Shown piece after piece: positions 39,874 to 53,345 of a stretch of DNA of 64,000 bases; the stretch's first letter is position 1, and each line of letters begins with the position of its first letter. Origin of the DNA: Psychrobacter aestuarii. GTDB taxonomy: Bacteria; Pseudomonadota; Gammaproteobacteria; Pseudomonadales; Moraxellaceae. The stretch is from assembly GCF_904846035.1 (NCBI RefSeq), contig NZ_CAJGYT010000001.1, positions 2,170,001 through 2,234,000 of the forward strand. The letters run 5' to 3'. A model generated the notes under the pieces. The model was given only the letters and a program-made list of their open reading frames with translations, searched no databases and had not been told where the DNA came from. Position numbers and translations under genes: made by a program.

Positions 39874-41877
39874 ATGGAAGCAATATTCGGTAGATTGTCC
39901 CTTGAGGCAATACCTTACCACGAGCCTATCATTATGGCGGCAGGTGGTATGATGGCCTTGGCTGGGCTAGCGGTTTTAATTTTTCTAACCAAAAAGAAGC
40001 TTTGGGGCGTTTTTTGGCGCGATTGGCTGACCTCGGTTGACCATAAAAAAATTGGTATCATGTATATCGTCGTCGCAATCGTCATGCTATTACGCGGCTT
40101 TAGTGACGCTATTATGATGCGTACCCATCAGATGCTGGCCAACTATCCTGAGACAGGGTATTTGCCGCCGCATCATTACGATCAGATTTTCACCGCCCAC
40201 GGCGTGATTATGATTTTCTTTGTTGCCATGCCTCTGGTTGTGGGACTTATGAATGCGATCATACCGCTACAGATTGGGGCGCGTGATGTGGCTTTTCCGT
40301 TCCTAAACTCACTGTCATTTTGGCTATTCGTTACAGGTGCCTTGTTGGTCAACGTGTCACTCGTCATTGGTGACTTTGCGGCAACGGGTTGGTTGGCTTA
40401 TCCGCCACTGTCAGAGCTGACATACAGTCCAACAGTGGGGGTGGATTATTACATTTGGGCCTTGCAGCTGTCAGGATTGGGAACCTTGCTGACGGGTGTC
40501 AACTTCTTAGTGACTATCTTAAAGATGCGTGCGCCTGGCATGAAGCTGATGCACATGCCAATTTTTACGTGGTCAGCACTTTGTACTAACATTTTGATCG
40601 TTGCCGCTTTCCCTGTATTAACGGCAACGTTGGCAATGCTAACGCTGGATCGCTATCTTGGTATGCACTTTTTTACCAATGATGCTGGCGGCAACGTCAT
40701 GATGTATATCAATCTGATTTGGATTTGGGGTCACCCAGAGGTATATATCTTGGTATTGCCTGCTTTTGGTATTTTCTCAGAAGTCATCTCGACGTTCTCG
40801 CAGAAAAAACTGTTTGGCTACGTCAGTATGGTCTATGCCTTGATGGTTATTGCCATCTTAAGTTTCATTGTTTGGTTGCATCACTTCTTTACCATGGGTT
40901 CAGGCGCGAACGTCAATGCCTTCTTTGGTATTACCACCATGATTATTGCCATACCGACTGGGGTGAAGGTCTTTAACTGGCTCTTTACCATGTATCGAGG
41001 CAAGATCGTCTTTGGTACGCCAATTTTATGGACACTTGGCTTTATCATTACCTTTACCATTGGTGGTATGACAGGTGTCATGCTCGCGGTTCCTGGTATT
41101 GATTATGTCTTGCATAACAGCCTGTTCTTAATCGCGCATTTCCATAACACCATTATTGGTGGTGCTGTCTTTGGATACTTTGCGGGTATTACCTTTTGGT
41201 GGCCAAAAATGTTTGGCTATCGTTTGGATGAGAAGTGGGGCAAACGTGCGTTTTGGGGTTGGCTCATCGGCTTCTTTGTGGCGTTCATGCCGCTGTACGT
41301 TTTAGGATTCTTCGGTATGACGCGTCGTACCAACCATTATGCCAATGATGTTTGGCAGATCTGGTTGATCGTTGCTGCGGTTGGTGCCTTTATTATTCTA
41401 TTCGGTATTTTCAGCCAATTGATGATGTTCTATGTCAGCTATCGCGATCGTGAGCGTCTTGCTGATGTGAGTGGGGATCCTTGGAATGGTCGTACGTTAG
41501 AGTGGAGCACGCCATCGCCTGCACCGTTTTATAACTTTGCTCAACTGCCTGTTATTAACGATCTTGATGCCTTAGCGCATCTTAAAGACAGCGGTTGGAC
41601 GTCAGATAAAGCGCCCAATTACTATAGCCCAATACATATGCCAAAAAATACAGATTCTGGTGTGATTATTGGTTTATTGTCGTTCGTCTTTGGTTTTGCT
41701 TTTATCTGGCACATCTGGTGGTTGGTCATTGCCTCTTTCTTAGTCATGATTTTCTTTGTGATTCGTGAAGCCAACAAACGTGATATCGATTACATCGTGC
41801 CCATTGATGAAATTGAAAAAATTGAAAATGCTTATTATAAGCGTCTTCGTACGGTTCACGCAGGAGACGGATTATGA
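39874..41877 (+). CDS. cyoB: Cytochrome bo3 ubiquinol oxidase, subunit I
   Basis: CyoB is the catalytic heme-copper subunit that reduces oxygen to water and pumps protons. At 667 residues it has about 15 helices. Ligand motifs are present: the low-spin heme His in [12 protein letters not shown], the CuB His and cross-linked Tyr in [15 protein letters not shown], the CuB pair in [10 protein letters not shown], and the heme ligands in [13 protein letters not shown]. It overlaps cyoC by four bases, and AGGAAAGCTGATT precedes its ATG. Confidence 0.98.
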   Translation: MEAIFGRLSLEAIPYHEPIIMAAGGMMALAGLAVLIFLTKKKLWGVFWRDWLTSVDHKKIGIMYIVVAIVMLLRGFSDAIMMRTHQMLANYPETGYLPPHHYDQIFTAHGVIMIFFVAMPLVVGLMNAIIPLQIGARDVAFPFLNSLSFWLFVTGALLVNVSLVIGDFAATGWLAYPPLSELTYSPTVGVDYYIWALQLSGLGTLLTGVNFLVTILKMRAPGMKLMHMPIFTWSALCTNILIVAAFPVLTATLAMLTLDRYLGMHFFTNDAGGNVMMYINLIWIWGHPEVYILVLPAFGIFSEVISTFSQKKLFGYVSMVYALMVIAILSFIVWLHHFFTMGSGANVNAFFGITTMIIAIPTGVKVFNWLFTMYRGKIVFGTPILWTLGFIITFTIGGMTGVMLAVPGIDYVLHNSLFLIAHFHNTIIGGAVFGYFAGITFWWPKMFGYRLDEKWGKRAFWGWLIGFFVAFMPLYVLGFFGMTRRTNHYANDVWQIWLIVAAVGAFIILFGIFSQLMMFYVSYRDRERLADVSGDPWNGRTLEWSTPSPAPFYNFAQLPVINDLDALAHLKDSGWTSDKAPNYYSPIHMPKNTDSGVIIGLLSFVFGFAFIWHIWWLVIASFLVMIFFVIREANKRDIDYIVPIDEIEKIENAYYKRLRTVHAGDGL

Positions 41878-42581
41878 GTAATACCGAAACTATGAATAAA
41901 CATGACGTAAATAGTAACTTACCAGATGATAACGGCGAGGAGTTGTTGCCCTCTGATGATCATCACGAAGGCAACATAGATTACTTTAACCACAGTGATC
42001 CTCATCATCCAGACCATTTGGATGTGCAGGGCAATAAGGTACTCGGTTTCTTTGTGTACCTAATGACGGATTTGGTTCTGTTTGCCACGTTTTTTGCCGC
42101 TTATGCGGTACTCAAGGTTGGCGTAGCAGATGGTCCAAGTCCTAAAGATATTTTCGACCTTAAGTTTGTTTTGGTTGAAACGTTCTTGCTATTGATCAGT
42201 AGTATTACCTTTGGTTTTGCCATGCTTGGTGCTTATGACAAAAACATGTCAAAGCTTAAGCTATGGCTGATTATTACGGCGCTATTTGGCATGGGCTTTG
42301 TTGGGATGGAAGTTTATGAGTTCCACCATCTCATCGTCGAAGGCTTCGGACCTGATCGCAGTGCCTTCTTATCGAGCTTCTTTAGTTTGGTAGGTTTGCA
42401 CGGTATTCACGTCACGGTCGGTATCTGCTGGTTATTGTTTACGTTGTTCCAGTTGAGCAAATTTGGTCTTTCTGAGCGTATGATGACGCGTTTAAGATGC
42501 TTAAGTCTGTTCTGGCACTTTTTGGATATCGTGTGGATTTGCGTCTTTTCGCTAGTGTATCTGGTAGGAGTGGCAGTATGA
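41874..42581 (+). CDS. cyoC: Cytochrome bo3 ubiquinol oxidase, subunit III
   Basis: The 235-residue protein has five hydrophobic helices after a hydrophilic, His- and Asp-rich N-terminus ([21 protein letters not shown]). Family blocks are [42 protein letters not shown] and [16 protein letters not shown], ending in [18 protein letters not shown]. Subunit III supports assembly and stability of subunit I. Both its start and its stop overlap the neighbouring genes by four bases. Confidence 0.96.
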   Translation: MSNTETMNKHDVNSNLPDDNGEELLPSDDHHEGNIDYFNHSDPHHPDHLDVQGNKVLGFFVYLMTDLVLFATFFAAYAVLKVGVADGPSPKDIFDLKFVLVETFLLLISSITFGFAMLGAYDKNMSKLKLWLIITALFGMGFVGMEVYEFHHLIVEGFGPDRSAFLSSFFSLVGLHGIHVTVGICWLLFTLFQLSKFGLSERMMTRLRCLSLFWHFLDIVWICVFSLVYLVGVAV

Positions 42582-43153
42582 AGAATGAAAATTTACATGC
42601 AGCCGAGCAGGCTCATGCACATGGAGACGTAAGTCACGGCCAGAGCAGTCACGGTAGTAAAAAGAGCTATCTCATCGGTTTTGTATTATCAGTAATCCTG
42701 ACTATCATTCCTTTTGGACTAGTCATGGGTGAGATGATGTCAGGTACTAGCGCGATTTGGATGATTGCTGTCTTTGCTGCGGCACAGGTTGCTGTGCAAG
42801 TGTACTTCTTCTTGCATGTGGACTTTAGCCCTGAGCAGCGTAATACACTCTATAGCTTCTTATTCACCTTGTTTGTGGTGGCGATTGTGATGATTGGTTC
42901 ATTGTGGATTATGCACAATGCCAACGAAAACATGATGCCTGGCATGGGTAAAATGCAGATGGACATGGGCATGAAAATGCCAACCAATGCCGATGGTACA
43001 CCAAGATTGGATCGTGAGCTTGAAGGTTTTGAAGACAAGTTAGATCTACCAGAGACTTACCAGCCGTCTCATCAAGGTGCGCCTGCTGCTACAGCACAAG
43101 AAGACCACTCGGACATGGCTGATCATTCAGACATGACCAATATGCAACAGTAA
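42578..43153 (+). CDS. cyoD: Cytochrome bo3 ubiquinol oxidase, subunit IV, with Met/His-rich extension
   Basis: ATG 42578 overlaps the cyoC stop (ATGA) and is preceded by GGTAGGAG; an open frame running back to 42497 is ignored. The conserved core (residues about 28-112) has three helices with SYLIGFVLSVILTIIPFGLV, AAAQVAVQVYFFLHV and SFLFTLFVVAIVMIGSLWIMHN. The protein has 191 residues, against 109 in E. coli. The excess is a His-rich N-terminus (AHAHGDVSHGQSSHG) and an unusual C-terminal tail of about 75 residues. The tail begins with repeated Met (MMPGMGKMQMDMGMKM) and ends with two DHSDM repeats, resembling copper-binding segments. Confidence 0.93.
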   Translation: MKNENLHAAEQAHAHGDVSHGQSSHGSKKSYLIGFVLSVILTIIPFGLVMGEMMSGTSAIWMIAVFAAAQVAVQVYFFLHVDFSPEQRNTLYSFLFTLFVVAIVMIGSLWIMHNANENMMPGMGKMQMDMGMKMPTNADGTPRLDRELEGFEDKLDLPETYQPSHQGAPAATAQEDHSDMADHSDMTNMQQ

Positions 43154-43306
43154 GTTCCTACCTTTCTTATGTGCGCGGCAAACTTGCGTGTATAAGTTAT
43201 CGCAAATGTCTAATGATGAGCTTTTATATCTAGGCTCATCATTCCTAAATGGCAATGTTTCATCCATAGGGTACAGACATTTGAAGATATTAACTGATGG
43301 ACTATC

Positions 43307-44209
43307 ATGAATAAACTTGCACAGTTAAAACTCGATGTCGCCAAACAACCCCTTGTTCAGGTCATCAAACCTGGCATTGTGTTTGGTAACGCTATCACCG
43401 TTTTGGGTGGCTATTTTTTAGCCGCCAAAGGCAACCCCGATTGGTTGATATTGCTTCAAGCCTTGATTGGGACTTTGACAGTGATAGCGTCTGGTTGTGT
43501 AATCAATAACATCATCGATCGTGATATTGACTCGAGGATGCAGCGCACCTGTGACCGTGTTTTGGTTACAGGTGAACTCTCTATTACCGGAGCCATGCTC
43601 TATGCAGCCGTACTGCTAGGTATCGGCGTCGTATGTTTGACCTTTACCACGCCATTGGCTTTATACTCAGCGTTGTTTGGTTATGTCGTTTACGTCGGAT
43701 TTTACAGTCTGTACTTTAAGCGGCACTCCGTCTGGGGAACATTCATTGGTAGTTTTTCTGGTGCTATTCCGCCAGTGATTGGCTACGCTGCTTTGACGCC
43801 GTCTATTGATGGTGTGTATTGGGTACTATTTGCCATGTTTGCTATTTGGCAAATGCCACATGCGTATGCCATCGCTGTCTTTCGTAAAAAAGACTACAGC
43901 GCGGCGAGTATTCCTGTATTACCAGTCAAACGCTCCTTTAGAACGACTCAGTGGCATATTACCGTTAGTATTGCCATTTTCTTAGTCGTGGGCAGTTTGC
44001 TCACAGCGTTGAACGCAACTGGCTATTGGTATCTGGGCGTCCATCTACTGTTGTCAGGCTATTGGTTACTTGTTGCTATGAGACCGATCAAGGTCACCAA
44101 TGAACAAGACCAAATTCAGCAGCAGATTAAGTGGGCGTATAAAGTCTTTGGACTATCCATTATCATCATGATGGCGCTATGCTTAATGATGGCGATTGAT
44201 TACGTATAA
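43307..44209 (+). CDS. cyoE: Protoheme IX farnesyltransferase (heme O synthase)
   Basis: CyoE adds the farnesyl chain to heme B to make heme O, the cofactor of the oxidase encoded just upstream. The 300-residue UbiA-family membrane protein has eight to nine helices and the polyprenyl-diphosphate-binding motif NNIIDRDIDSRMQRTCDR, with a second loop at WQMPHAYAIAVFRKKDY. It is separated from cyoD by 153 bases, so it may be expressed partly on its own. A terminator follows. Confidence 0.96.
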   Translation: MNKLAQLKLDVAKQPLVQVIKPGIVFGNAITVLGGYFLAAKGNPDWLILLQALIGTLTVIASGCVINNIIDRDIDSRMQRTCDRVLVTGELSITGAMLYAAVLLGIGVVCLTFTTPLALYSALFGYVVYVGFYSLYFKRHSVWGTFIGSFSGAIPPVIGYAALTPSIDGVYWVLFAMFAIWQMPHAYAIAVFRKKDYSAASIPVLPVKRSFRTTQWHITVSIAIFLVVGSLLTALNATGYWYLGVHLLLSGYWLLVAMRPIKVTNEQDQIQQQIKWAYKVFGLSIIIMMALCLMMAIDYV

Positions 44210-44246
44210 AATTGCGTAGTAAAAAATACTGTTCATTCATACCACC

Positions 44247-44277
44247 AAAAGCCACTAACACGAGTAGTGGCTTTTTT
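44247..44277 (+). terminator. Terminator of the cyo operon
   Basis: AAAAGCCACTA pairs with TAGTGGCTTTT around a loop of nine bases, followed by T residues. Confidence 0.88.
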
Positions 44278-44455
44278 ATGTCTATCGCTTTAATAGCAGC
44301 ACTTTAGAATAGTAGTAGCCTCTTAAAAGTAGTGCTAAATCCTGTTTTTCATAATTTTTGTTAAGTCAGTAAAGCGATTAAAGTATATAAACTATTGAAA
44401 TGTCTCTACAATTTGATGTCTATCAAGGCAGTGAGAAAAATCCTCAAAATAATCC

Positions 44456-44483
44456 TTGACCCAGTTTTAAATCCGCTTATACT
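44456..44483 (+). promoter_or_regulatory. rRNA operon promoter, upstream (P1)
   Basis: TTGACC (44456-44461) and TATACT (44478-44483) are 16 bases apart. It lies about 480 bases upstream of mature 16S, in an AT-rich context suited to an UP element. Confidence 0.65.
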
Positions 44484-44556
44484 GCCTCCCAGTTGAAAAG
44501 GAAGTGGGTTAATAGTGTAGCCAAGTAAAATATTTGAATAAAATATCAAATGCTGC

Positions 44557-44584
44557 TTGACACACAAAATAAACTCTCTATAAT
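44557..44584 (+). promoter_or_regulatory. rRNA operon promoter, downstream (P2)
   Basis: TTGACA (44557-44562) and TATAAT (44579-44584) are both perfect consensus hexamers, 16 bases apart. ATACGCCCC follows as a GC-rich discriminator typical of stringently controlled rRNA promoters. Confidence 0.85.
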
Positions 44585-44770
44585 ACGCCCCACTGACGAG
44601 GCAAAGCAGCTGATAGATAGCTGGTTTGCGAAGTTGGTAAAAAAAGGGTTTGACAGTTTATAATTTTATGATAGACTAGTCAGCTCGCCCATGTAGCGAA
44701 GCGTATTAGCTTAGTGAGAATGGGTAATAAATATTTACTGGACGACAGTGATATTACTTTTTAAAAGCAT

Positions 44771-44803
44771 ACTAAAGAACAACTTGTGTGGATTTTTGCT
44801 GAC
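44771..44803 (+). promoter_or_regulatory. 5' arm of the pre-16S processing stem
   Basis: ACTAAAGAACAACTTG at 44771-44786 is the exact complement of CAAGTTGTTCTTTAGT at 46533-46548 in the spacer after 16S. Pairing resumes further in, where TTTTTGCTGAC (44793-44803) meets GTCAGCAAGAA (46515-46525). The two arms would bring the ends of 16S together as an RNase III substrate. Confidence 0.8.
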
Positions 44804-44962
44804 ACAGAATGTTAGTTATTCAGCCAGTAATGGCAAAGAAGATTATCATTCAAGATTAGCAAATAACTCAAGTTAATTCATATACGAACATACGAAAAGT
44901 TAAATGCGAGTGATTGAATGAGCCAAGATTAGGGACCATCTTAAAAGGTCTCAAACAAGATT

Positions 44963-46501
<1,539 letters not shown>

Positions 46502-46532
46502 AATACGACATTCGGTCAGCAAGAATTCACAG

Positions 46533-46548
46533 CAAGTTGTTCTTTAGT
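46533..46548 (+). promoter_or_regulatory. 3' arm of the pre-16S processing stem (boxA-like)
   Basis: CAAGTTGTTCTTTAGT pairs perfectly with the arm at 44771-44786. TGTTCTTTAGTAAAA also resembles the boxA antitermination element of rRNA spacers. Confidence 0.7.
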
Positions 46549-46653
46549 AAAAGCGAGTATTAAGCTTAAGAGGTTTGAGTTTGGAGAAAATTCTATTTAA
46601 AGAATTTTCCTTGCGCTCGGGTCAAAGCAGTGCTTTGACAGTATCCTCGCTCA

Positions 46654-46730
46654 GGGTCTGTAGCTCAGCTGGTTAGAGCACCGTGTTGATAACGCGGGGG
46701 TCATAAGTTCAAGTCTTATCAGACCCACCA
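46654..46730 (+). tRNA. tRNA-Ile (GAT anticodon)
   Basis: The 77-base cloverleaf has acceptor GGGTCTG paired with CAGACCC, the D-arm AGCTCAGCTGGTTAGAGC, anticodon GAT at 46688-46690 in a TTGATAA loop, T-arm GTTCAAGTC, and an encoded CCA. It occupies the usual place in the 16S-23S spacer. Confidence 0.96.
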
Positions 46731-46737
46731 TATATAT

Positions 46738-46813
46738 GGGGCCATAGCTCAGTTGGTAGAGCGCCTGCCTTGCACGCAGGAGGTCAGGAGTTCGACTCTC
46801 CTTGGCTCCACCA
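46738..46813 (+). tRNA. tRNA-Ala (TGC anticodon)
   Basis: The 76-base cloverleaf has acceptor GGGGCCA paired with TGGCTCC (one G-U), D-arm AGCTCAGTTGGTAGAGC, anticodon TGC in CTTGCAC, T-arm GTTCGACTC and encoded CCA. It is the second spacer tRNA, eight bases after tRNA-Ile. Confidence 0.96.
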
Positions 46814-47127
46814 CATGGCTTAATACGAGAATATAAAATAGAAACAAGTGATTGGTAAATGATTATTTGCTTTCTGTTTTATACAGATACTGCGACTCGA
46901 TGAGAGCGTAGGTATTATTTAAAAACATAGATATGAGTCTGGGTTAGTGATGACATTTCACGTGTCGTCATTAACCTTGGTAATCAACTCTTTAATGACA
47001 TCAGTTGTTATCCCAGGGGTTGATTGCCAAAAGTAAAGAGAACTGAATCAAGCGTAAACATAGGTGATATCGTTATCATTCATGATGATGCAAGCTTTAG
47101 TGGTTGAGAGACTGCTTGGGGTTGTAT
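46814..47127 (+). other. Spacer between tRNA-Ala and 23S rRNA
   Basis: No gene is present. The end of this spacer and the first bases of 23S (CTTGGGGTTGTATGGTCAAG, 47115-47134) are complementary to CTTGACCATACAACACCCAAG behind 23S (49979-49999, one bulge), forming the pre-23S processing stem. Confidence 0.75.
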
Positions 47128-49986
<2,859 letters not shown>

Positions 49987-50095
49987 TACAACACCCAAGT
50001 GGTTTGTATGTCAATCATGAATCTATCTTGCATGTTAAGATAAAATCGATATCACCATATAGCTTGATTCAACAAGACTCATATCTAACCCCCTT

Positions 50096-50211
50096 TGCTG
50101 ACGACAATAGCACGATGGAACCACCTGATCCCTTCCCGAACTCAGAAGTGAAACATCGTAGCGCCAATGGTAGTGTGGTTCGCCCATGTGAGAGTAGGTC
50201 ATCGTCAGCTC
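50096..50211 (+). rRNA. rrf: 5S ribosomal RNA
   Basis: About 115 bases: the terminal helix GCTGACGA pairs with TCGTCAGC. The interior has CCTGATCCCTTCCCGAACTCAG, AAGTGAAACATCGTAGCGCC and ATGGTAGTGTGG, followed by GAGAGTAGGTCATCG. It is the last gene of the rrn operon. Confidence 0.95.
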
Positions 50212-50220
50212 CTTATACTT

Positions 50221-50258
50221 AAAAAGCCCCCAATCTGCTGATTGGGGGCTTTTTTTTG
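50221..50258 (+). terminator. Terminator of the rRNA operon
   Basis: AAAAAGCCCCCAATC pairs with GATTGGGGGCTTTTT around a short loop, followed by T residues; a very strong hairpin. Confidence 0.93.
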
Positions 50259-50329
50259 CCTATAACTTTCTGTAAAATCCGCTTCCTTTTATATTTCTAC
50301 TTTACTCAAAGTTTTACGGAAGCGAGCAC

Positions 50330-50860
50330 ATGAAAAAAATAAATGTAATCGGCACCAGTGGTAGCGGTAAATCCACGTTTAGCCGTCTACTGGCAAATAA
50401 ATTGGGCTACCCTTATCTGGAAATGGATGCTATATTTTGGAAACCTAATTGGCAAGAGTCTACTGATGACGAGTTTTTCTGTAAGTTGAAACATTCTCTA
50501 GCACAAGAAACTTGGGTGCTTGATGGTAACTATAGTAGAACGACTGATATTAAATGGTCTAATATTGATCACGTGATTTGGATAGATTACCCATTCTCTC
50601 GTACGATGTACCAAGCGATAAAGCGTGCTTTCATACGCTCAGTGACTAAAACCGAGCTTTGGGGTACGGGCAATACTGAGACGTTTGCTAAGTCATTTTT
50701 TAGTCGTGATTCAGTTATCTTATGGACATTAAAAACGTATAAACGCAACCGTGTTCGCTATTCCAAAATACTTCACGATCCTAGATATCGTCATATAAAA
50801 TTTATCAGACTCACAAGTCCAAAAATGGCTAAGAAATTCATAGAGGAGTTAAACCGATAG
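50330..50860 (+). CDS. P-loop kinase-like protein (topology modulation/FlaR-type)
   Basis: The 176-residue protein has a Walker A loop GTSGSGKST at residues 8-16, followed by the adenylate-kinase-like FSRLLANKLGYPYLEMDAIFWKPNW and LDGNYSRTTD. This is the pattern of the small NTPase family annotated as DNA topology modulation protein or FlaR-like, whose real substrate is poorly known. A lid-like basic helix (YQAIKRAFIRSVTK) and KTYKRNRVRYSKIL follow. It starts the accessory stretch just behind the rRNA terminator. Confidence 0.78.
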   Translation: MKKINVIGTSGSGKSTFSRLLANKLGYPYLEMDAIFWKPNWQESTDDEFFCKLKHSLAQETWVLDGNYSRTTDIKWSNIDHVIWIDYPFSRTMYQAIKRAFIRSVTKTELWGTGNTETFAKSFFSRDSVILWTLKTYKRNRVRYSKILHDPRYRHIKFIRLTSPKMAKKFIEELNR

Positions 50861-50971
50861 CAGTAAGTTCACTCGAACTTATCTTATGCTTAACTCTATG
50901 GTTACCAATCTTCATATCAGTTTAACTTATTCGAAAAGGCGCTGAATGACCTCTCATTTTAAAAGGATTAG

Positions 50972-51394
50972 ATGATGCACGGTGAATGTCTTTGTGGCAA
51001 CGTAAAATTTGAAATCAAAGAAGAGATACGCAATTTTTATCAATGTCACTGTTCTTTATGTCGCAAAGTGACGGGTTCGTCATCGAACACCGCAACTTTC
51101 GTCAACGCCAGTGCTTTTCGCTGGATTTCGGGTGAAAGTGACATCCGTTCTTACAAAAAGCCTAGTGGCTATCAGAGTGATTTTTGTTCGGTGTGCGGAA
51201 GCTTGGTTCCCAATAGTTTAAGAGACAGCGCAATGATGTGGGTACCTGCTGGTTTGCTTAGTGAGCCGATCACTTCTAAAATAGCTGTTCATTTGCATAC
51301 CGAATCTGCTGCCACTTGGGAGTACGATTCTGCCGAGTGCGTTCGATTGGGTGGTGGACCTGAGAGCTTAGAGACGCTTAACAAATTGCTGTAG
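50972..51394 (+). CDS. GFA-family zinc-binding protein
   Basis: The 140-residue protein fits the GFA family (named for glutathione-dependent formaldehyde-activating enzyme). It has zinc-binding Cys pairs in GECLCGNVKF and CHCSLCRKVTGS, and a third pair in DFCSVCGSLVP. Most such single-domain proteins have no proven activity, and the formaldehyde role is often not transferable. Two Met codons are adjacent at the start; AAAAGGATTAG lies upstream. It appears to be a single gene. Confidence 0.85.
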   Translation: MMHGECLCGNVKFEIKEEIRNFYQCHCSLCRKVTGSSSNTATFVNASAFRWISGESDIRSYKKPSGYQSDFCSVCGSLVPNSLRDSAMMWVPAGLLSEPITSKIAVHLHTESAATWEYDSAECVRLGGGPESLETLNKLL

Positions 51395-52012
51395 TTTGCT
51401 CAACCTTGTAGAAAGCAAGTGGTAAGAAATATAAAAGTACGTAAAGGGGATTAGAGGAAAGTGTAACTAAATCCTCAAAACACTAAAAATTATTTGGACA
51501 GCTAAGAGGTCTACAGTGCAACACTATAATAACTGAAGACGTCAGTGCGAGAGTAATAGACAAAGGTGAAAGTCTACGTTTTACTATGTGATTTGTATTG
51601 ATAAAACGGGGTGAGAAAGGTGTAGAATGGTAAGCTGATAGTCAGAAAAGACAGCCGAAGTAAGAGTTTGTGCTATTTAAATCAATTTTACTTCTTAACT
51701 GGAACTCTCTTAGATGTCTCAGGTGGATATAAGTGGTATAAAAGGTTTGAAAGTAGTGATAAGTACATAAGTTTTTTGCTTGGTTCATTTGAGAGTAGGT
51801 CATTGTCAGATCTTCATTCTAAGAGCAACATTTCTCCCCTCTTCGTAAGCAGAGCGAGGGAGAAGGTACACGTGTTATTTAAATTTAGCGATACTTTCGT
51901 TGATATTACACTGTGCATAGTGTGACTTTTGTTGGTATGTGAAATCAGCGATAAACTTTTAAGATGATAAATTACTAGTATATACTCTGATTCTGTAAAG
52001 GTAAGTTATTTT
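51395..52012. other. AT-rich non-coding stretch with a 5S rRNA relic
   Basis: Over 600 bases without a convincing gene. A TTG-initiated frame from 51668 to 51925 (85 codons) runs through the 5S-like fragment and is not credible. A TATACT at 51981-51986 is a possible -10 box for the FRG gene. The 5S relic is listed separately. Confidence 0.5.
51778..51812 (+). pseudogene. Degraded 3' fragment of 5S rRNA
   Basis: TTGAGAGTAGGTCATTGTCAG at about 51789-51809 matches GTGAGAGTAGGTCATCGTCAG of the true 5S gene (about 50189-50209) with two differences. The preceding CTTGGTTC also aligns with GTGTGGTTC of the gene after a small deletion. The rest of 5S is absent. It looks like the scar of a second rrn 3' end, left by duplication, recombination or insertion. 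Confidence 0.65.
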
Positions 52013-52735
52013 ATGAGTGCTTGGAATAGGTTTTTAGAAGAGGTGAAGCAAGCTGAGATTGAGCTTGGTAATCCTCGCGAGATATGGTACCGAGGACATT
52101 CTCAAGAGTCTTGGAAATTAAATCCAAGTTTACTTAGATATAGCGATTGGAAAACCAAAGAAAAGGAATTGTTCTTTGAATTCAGTCAAACGGCTTCTAG
52201 ACTTTTTGATAAAAGGAATAATGATTGGGAAATATTATTCGATATGCAACATTACTGGATTCCTACGAGGCTACTTGATTGGACAACTGTCATGGGTGTT
52301 GCGATCGCATTCATTCTGCATGCTGATTATGAAGGTACAGAAAATAGCTGTTTATATATTTTAGATCCTAGATCTTTAAACCAGTTGAGTGGTCGTAACG
52401 AAATTATAAGTTTGCCCGATGACAAAAAGTTTGATTACAAATCTATTTACTGGGAGCACATCCCAGTAGAAATTGAAAAACCAATCGCAGTTCTTCCGCA
52501 ACAGCAAAGTCCTAGGCTATTAGCTCAGAAAGGTGTGTTTACTGTACACGGCAACTTAAATGATAGTTTTGAAAACAGTGCAACTGATTGCTATCGAAAA
52601 GTGGTGCTTCCAAACGAAGCTAAAGAAGAAGCTAGAACTTTTCTTAAATGGGCAAATCTTGATGAGTATACTATTTATCCAGATATAGTGGGTATGTCAC
52701 AACATATTAAAAGAAAGATATTAAGAGGAGAGTGA
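52013..52735 (+). CDS. FRG-domain protein
   Basis: The 240-residue protein has the FRG-domain hallmarks: WYRGHS at residues 25-30, the strongly conserved segment QHYWIPTRLLDWT at 79-91, and VAIAFILHADY after it. The family has no established biochemistry; members occur on plasmids, prophages and accessory islands and some lie among defence genes, which is context and not proof. Codon use is AT-rich compared with the core genes nearby. The next gene starts one base after its stop, so the two are almost certainly co-translated. AAAGGTAAG upstream is a fair ribosome-binding site. Confidence 0.85.
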   Translation: MSAWNRFLEEVKQAEIELGNPREIWYRGHSQESWKLNPSLLRYSDWKTKEKELFFEFSQTASRLFDKRNNDWEILFDMQHYWIPTRLLDWTTVMGVAIAFILHADYEGTENSCLYILDPRSLNQLSGRNEIISLPDDKKFDYKSIYWEHIPVEIEKPIAVLPQQQSPRLLAQKGVFTVHGNLNDSFENSATDCYRKVVLPNEAKEEARTFLKWANLDEYTIYPDIVGMSQHIKRKILRGE

Positions 52736-52736
52736 A

Positions 52737-53243
52737 GTGAATTTTACTGAAAAAGAAAGATTGAACCTAATTAATCAGTATAAAATTTTATCAAAGTTGT
52801 ATCCTGAAGATTCAGAGCATTATGATGAACTTCGTGAAATATTGGAAGATGGTTACGAGATTTTTTACTCACAGATTAGCGAGTGGATTAGTCAGGGTAT
52901 GCCTAAAGATGCAGGTAAGTTTGTATTAGATGTATTAGATCTGTATAGAGCTATTGAAGACTATAAAAGAATGTCTAAAGACCAAGAAATTATTGACAGC
53001 CGTTATTCATACTTTAGAGGATTTGATGGTAATAATGAAGGACAATACATGCATTTCGCAAGATTCCTTATCCACAAGCAAAATAAGTTCTCTGAGCAGA
53101 AAGATTATTTAAGAAAAAATGATAATTTGAATAGCCATATGCCAATGGTTAGCACTTATGAGAAAATGTTATCAAAGTGGGAAGAAATAGGTAAACCGTG
53201 GAATCTAAATGCTCAAAATATTAATGATATCCTTAACATTTAG
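52737..53243 (+). CDS. YfbU-family protein
   Basis: The 168-residue protein aligns in my memory over its whole length with E. coli YfbU: an N-terminal ERLNLINQYKILSKLYPED, then YDELREILEDGYE, the central FRGFDGNNEGQYMHFARFLI (E. coli FLGFDAATEARYLGYVRF), and the C-terminal YEKMLSKW with NAQNINDILN. YfbU has no defined activity; in E. coli it has been reported among proteins that promote cell death when the MazF toxin is active. The start is the GTG at 52737, one base behind the FRG stop. The pair may work together. Confidence 0.85.
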   Translation: MNFTEKERLNLINQYKILSKLYPEDSEHYDELREILEDGYEIFYSQISEWISQGMPKDAGKFVLDVLDLYRAIEDYKRMSKDQEIIDSRYSYFRGFDGNNEGQYMHFARFLIHKQNKFSEQKDYLRKNDNLNSHMPMVSTYEKMLSKWEEIGKPWNLNAQNINDILNI

Positions 53244-53345
53244 GTTGTAAAATCTTAGAAAAAATTTACACCTTTTATTTTTTTATTCTAAAACCTCTTT
53301 TATTTTGCTAAAAATGTAAATAAATCCTATTGAAGAGTAGAATGG

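Noticed and set aside
44650..44672. Third rRNA promoter, TTGACA with TATGAT
   Set aside because: The spacer is only 11 bases, too short for sigma-70.
51668..51925. An 85-codon frame between the GFA and FRG genes
   Set aside because: It begins with TTG without a ribosome-binding site, passes through the 5S relic, and its product resembles nothing.
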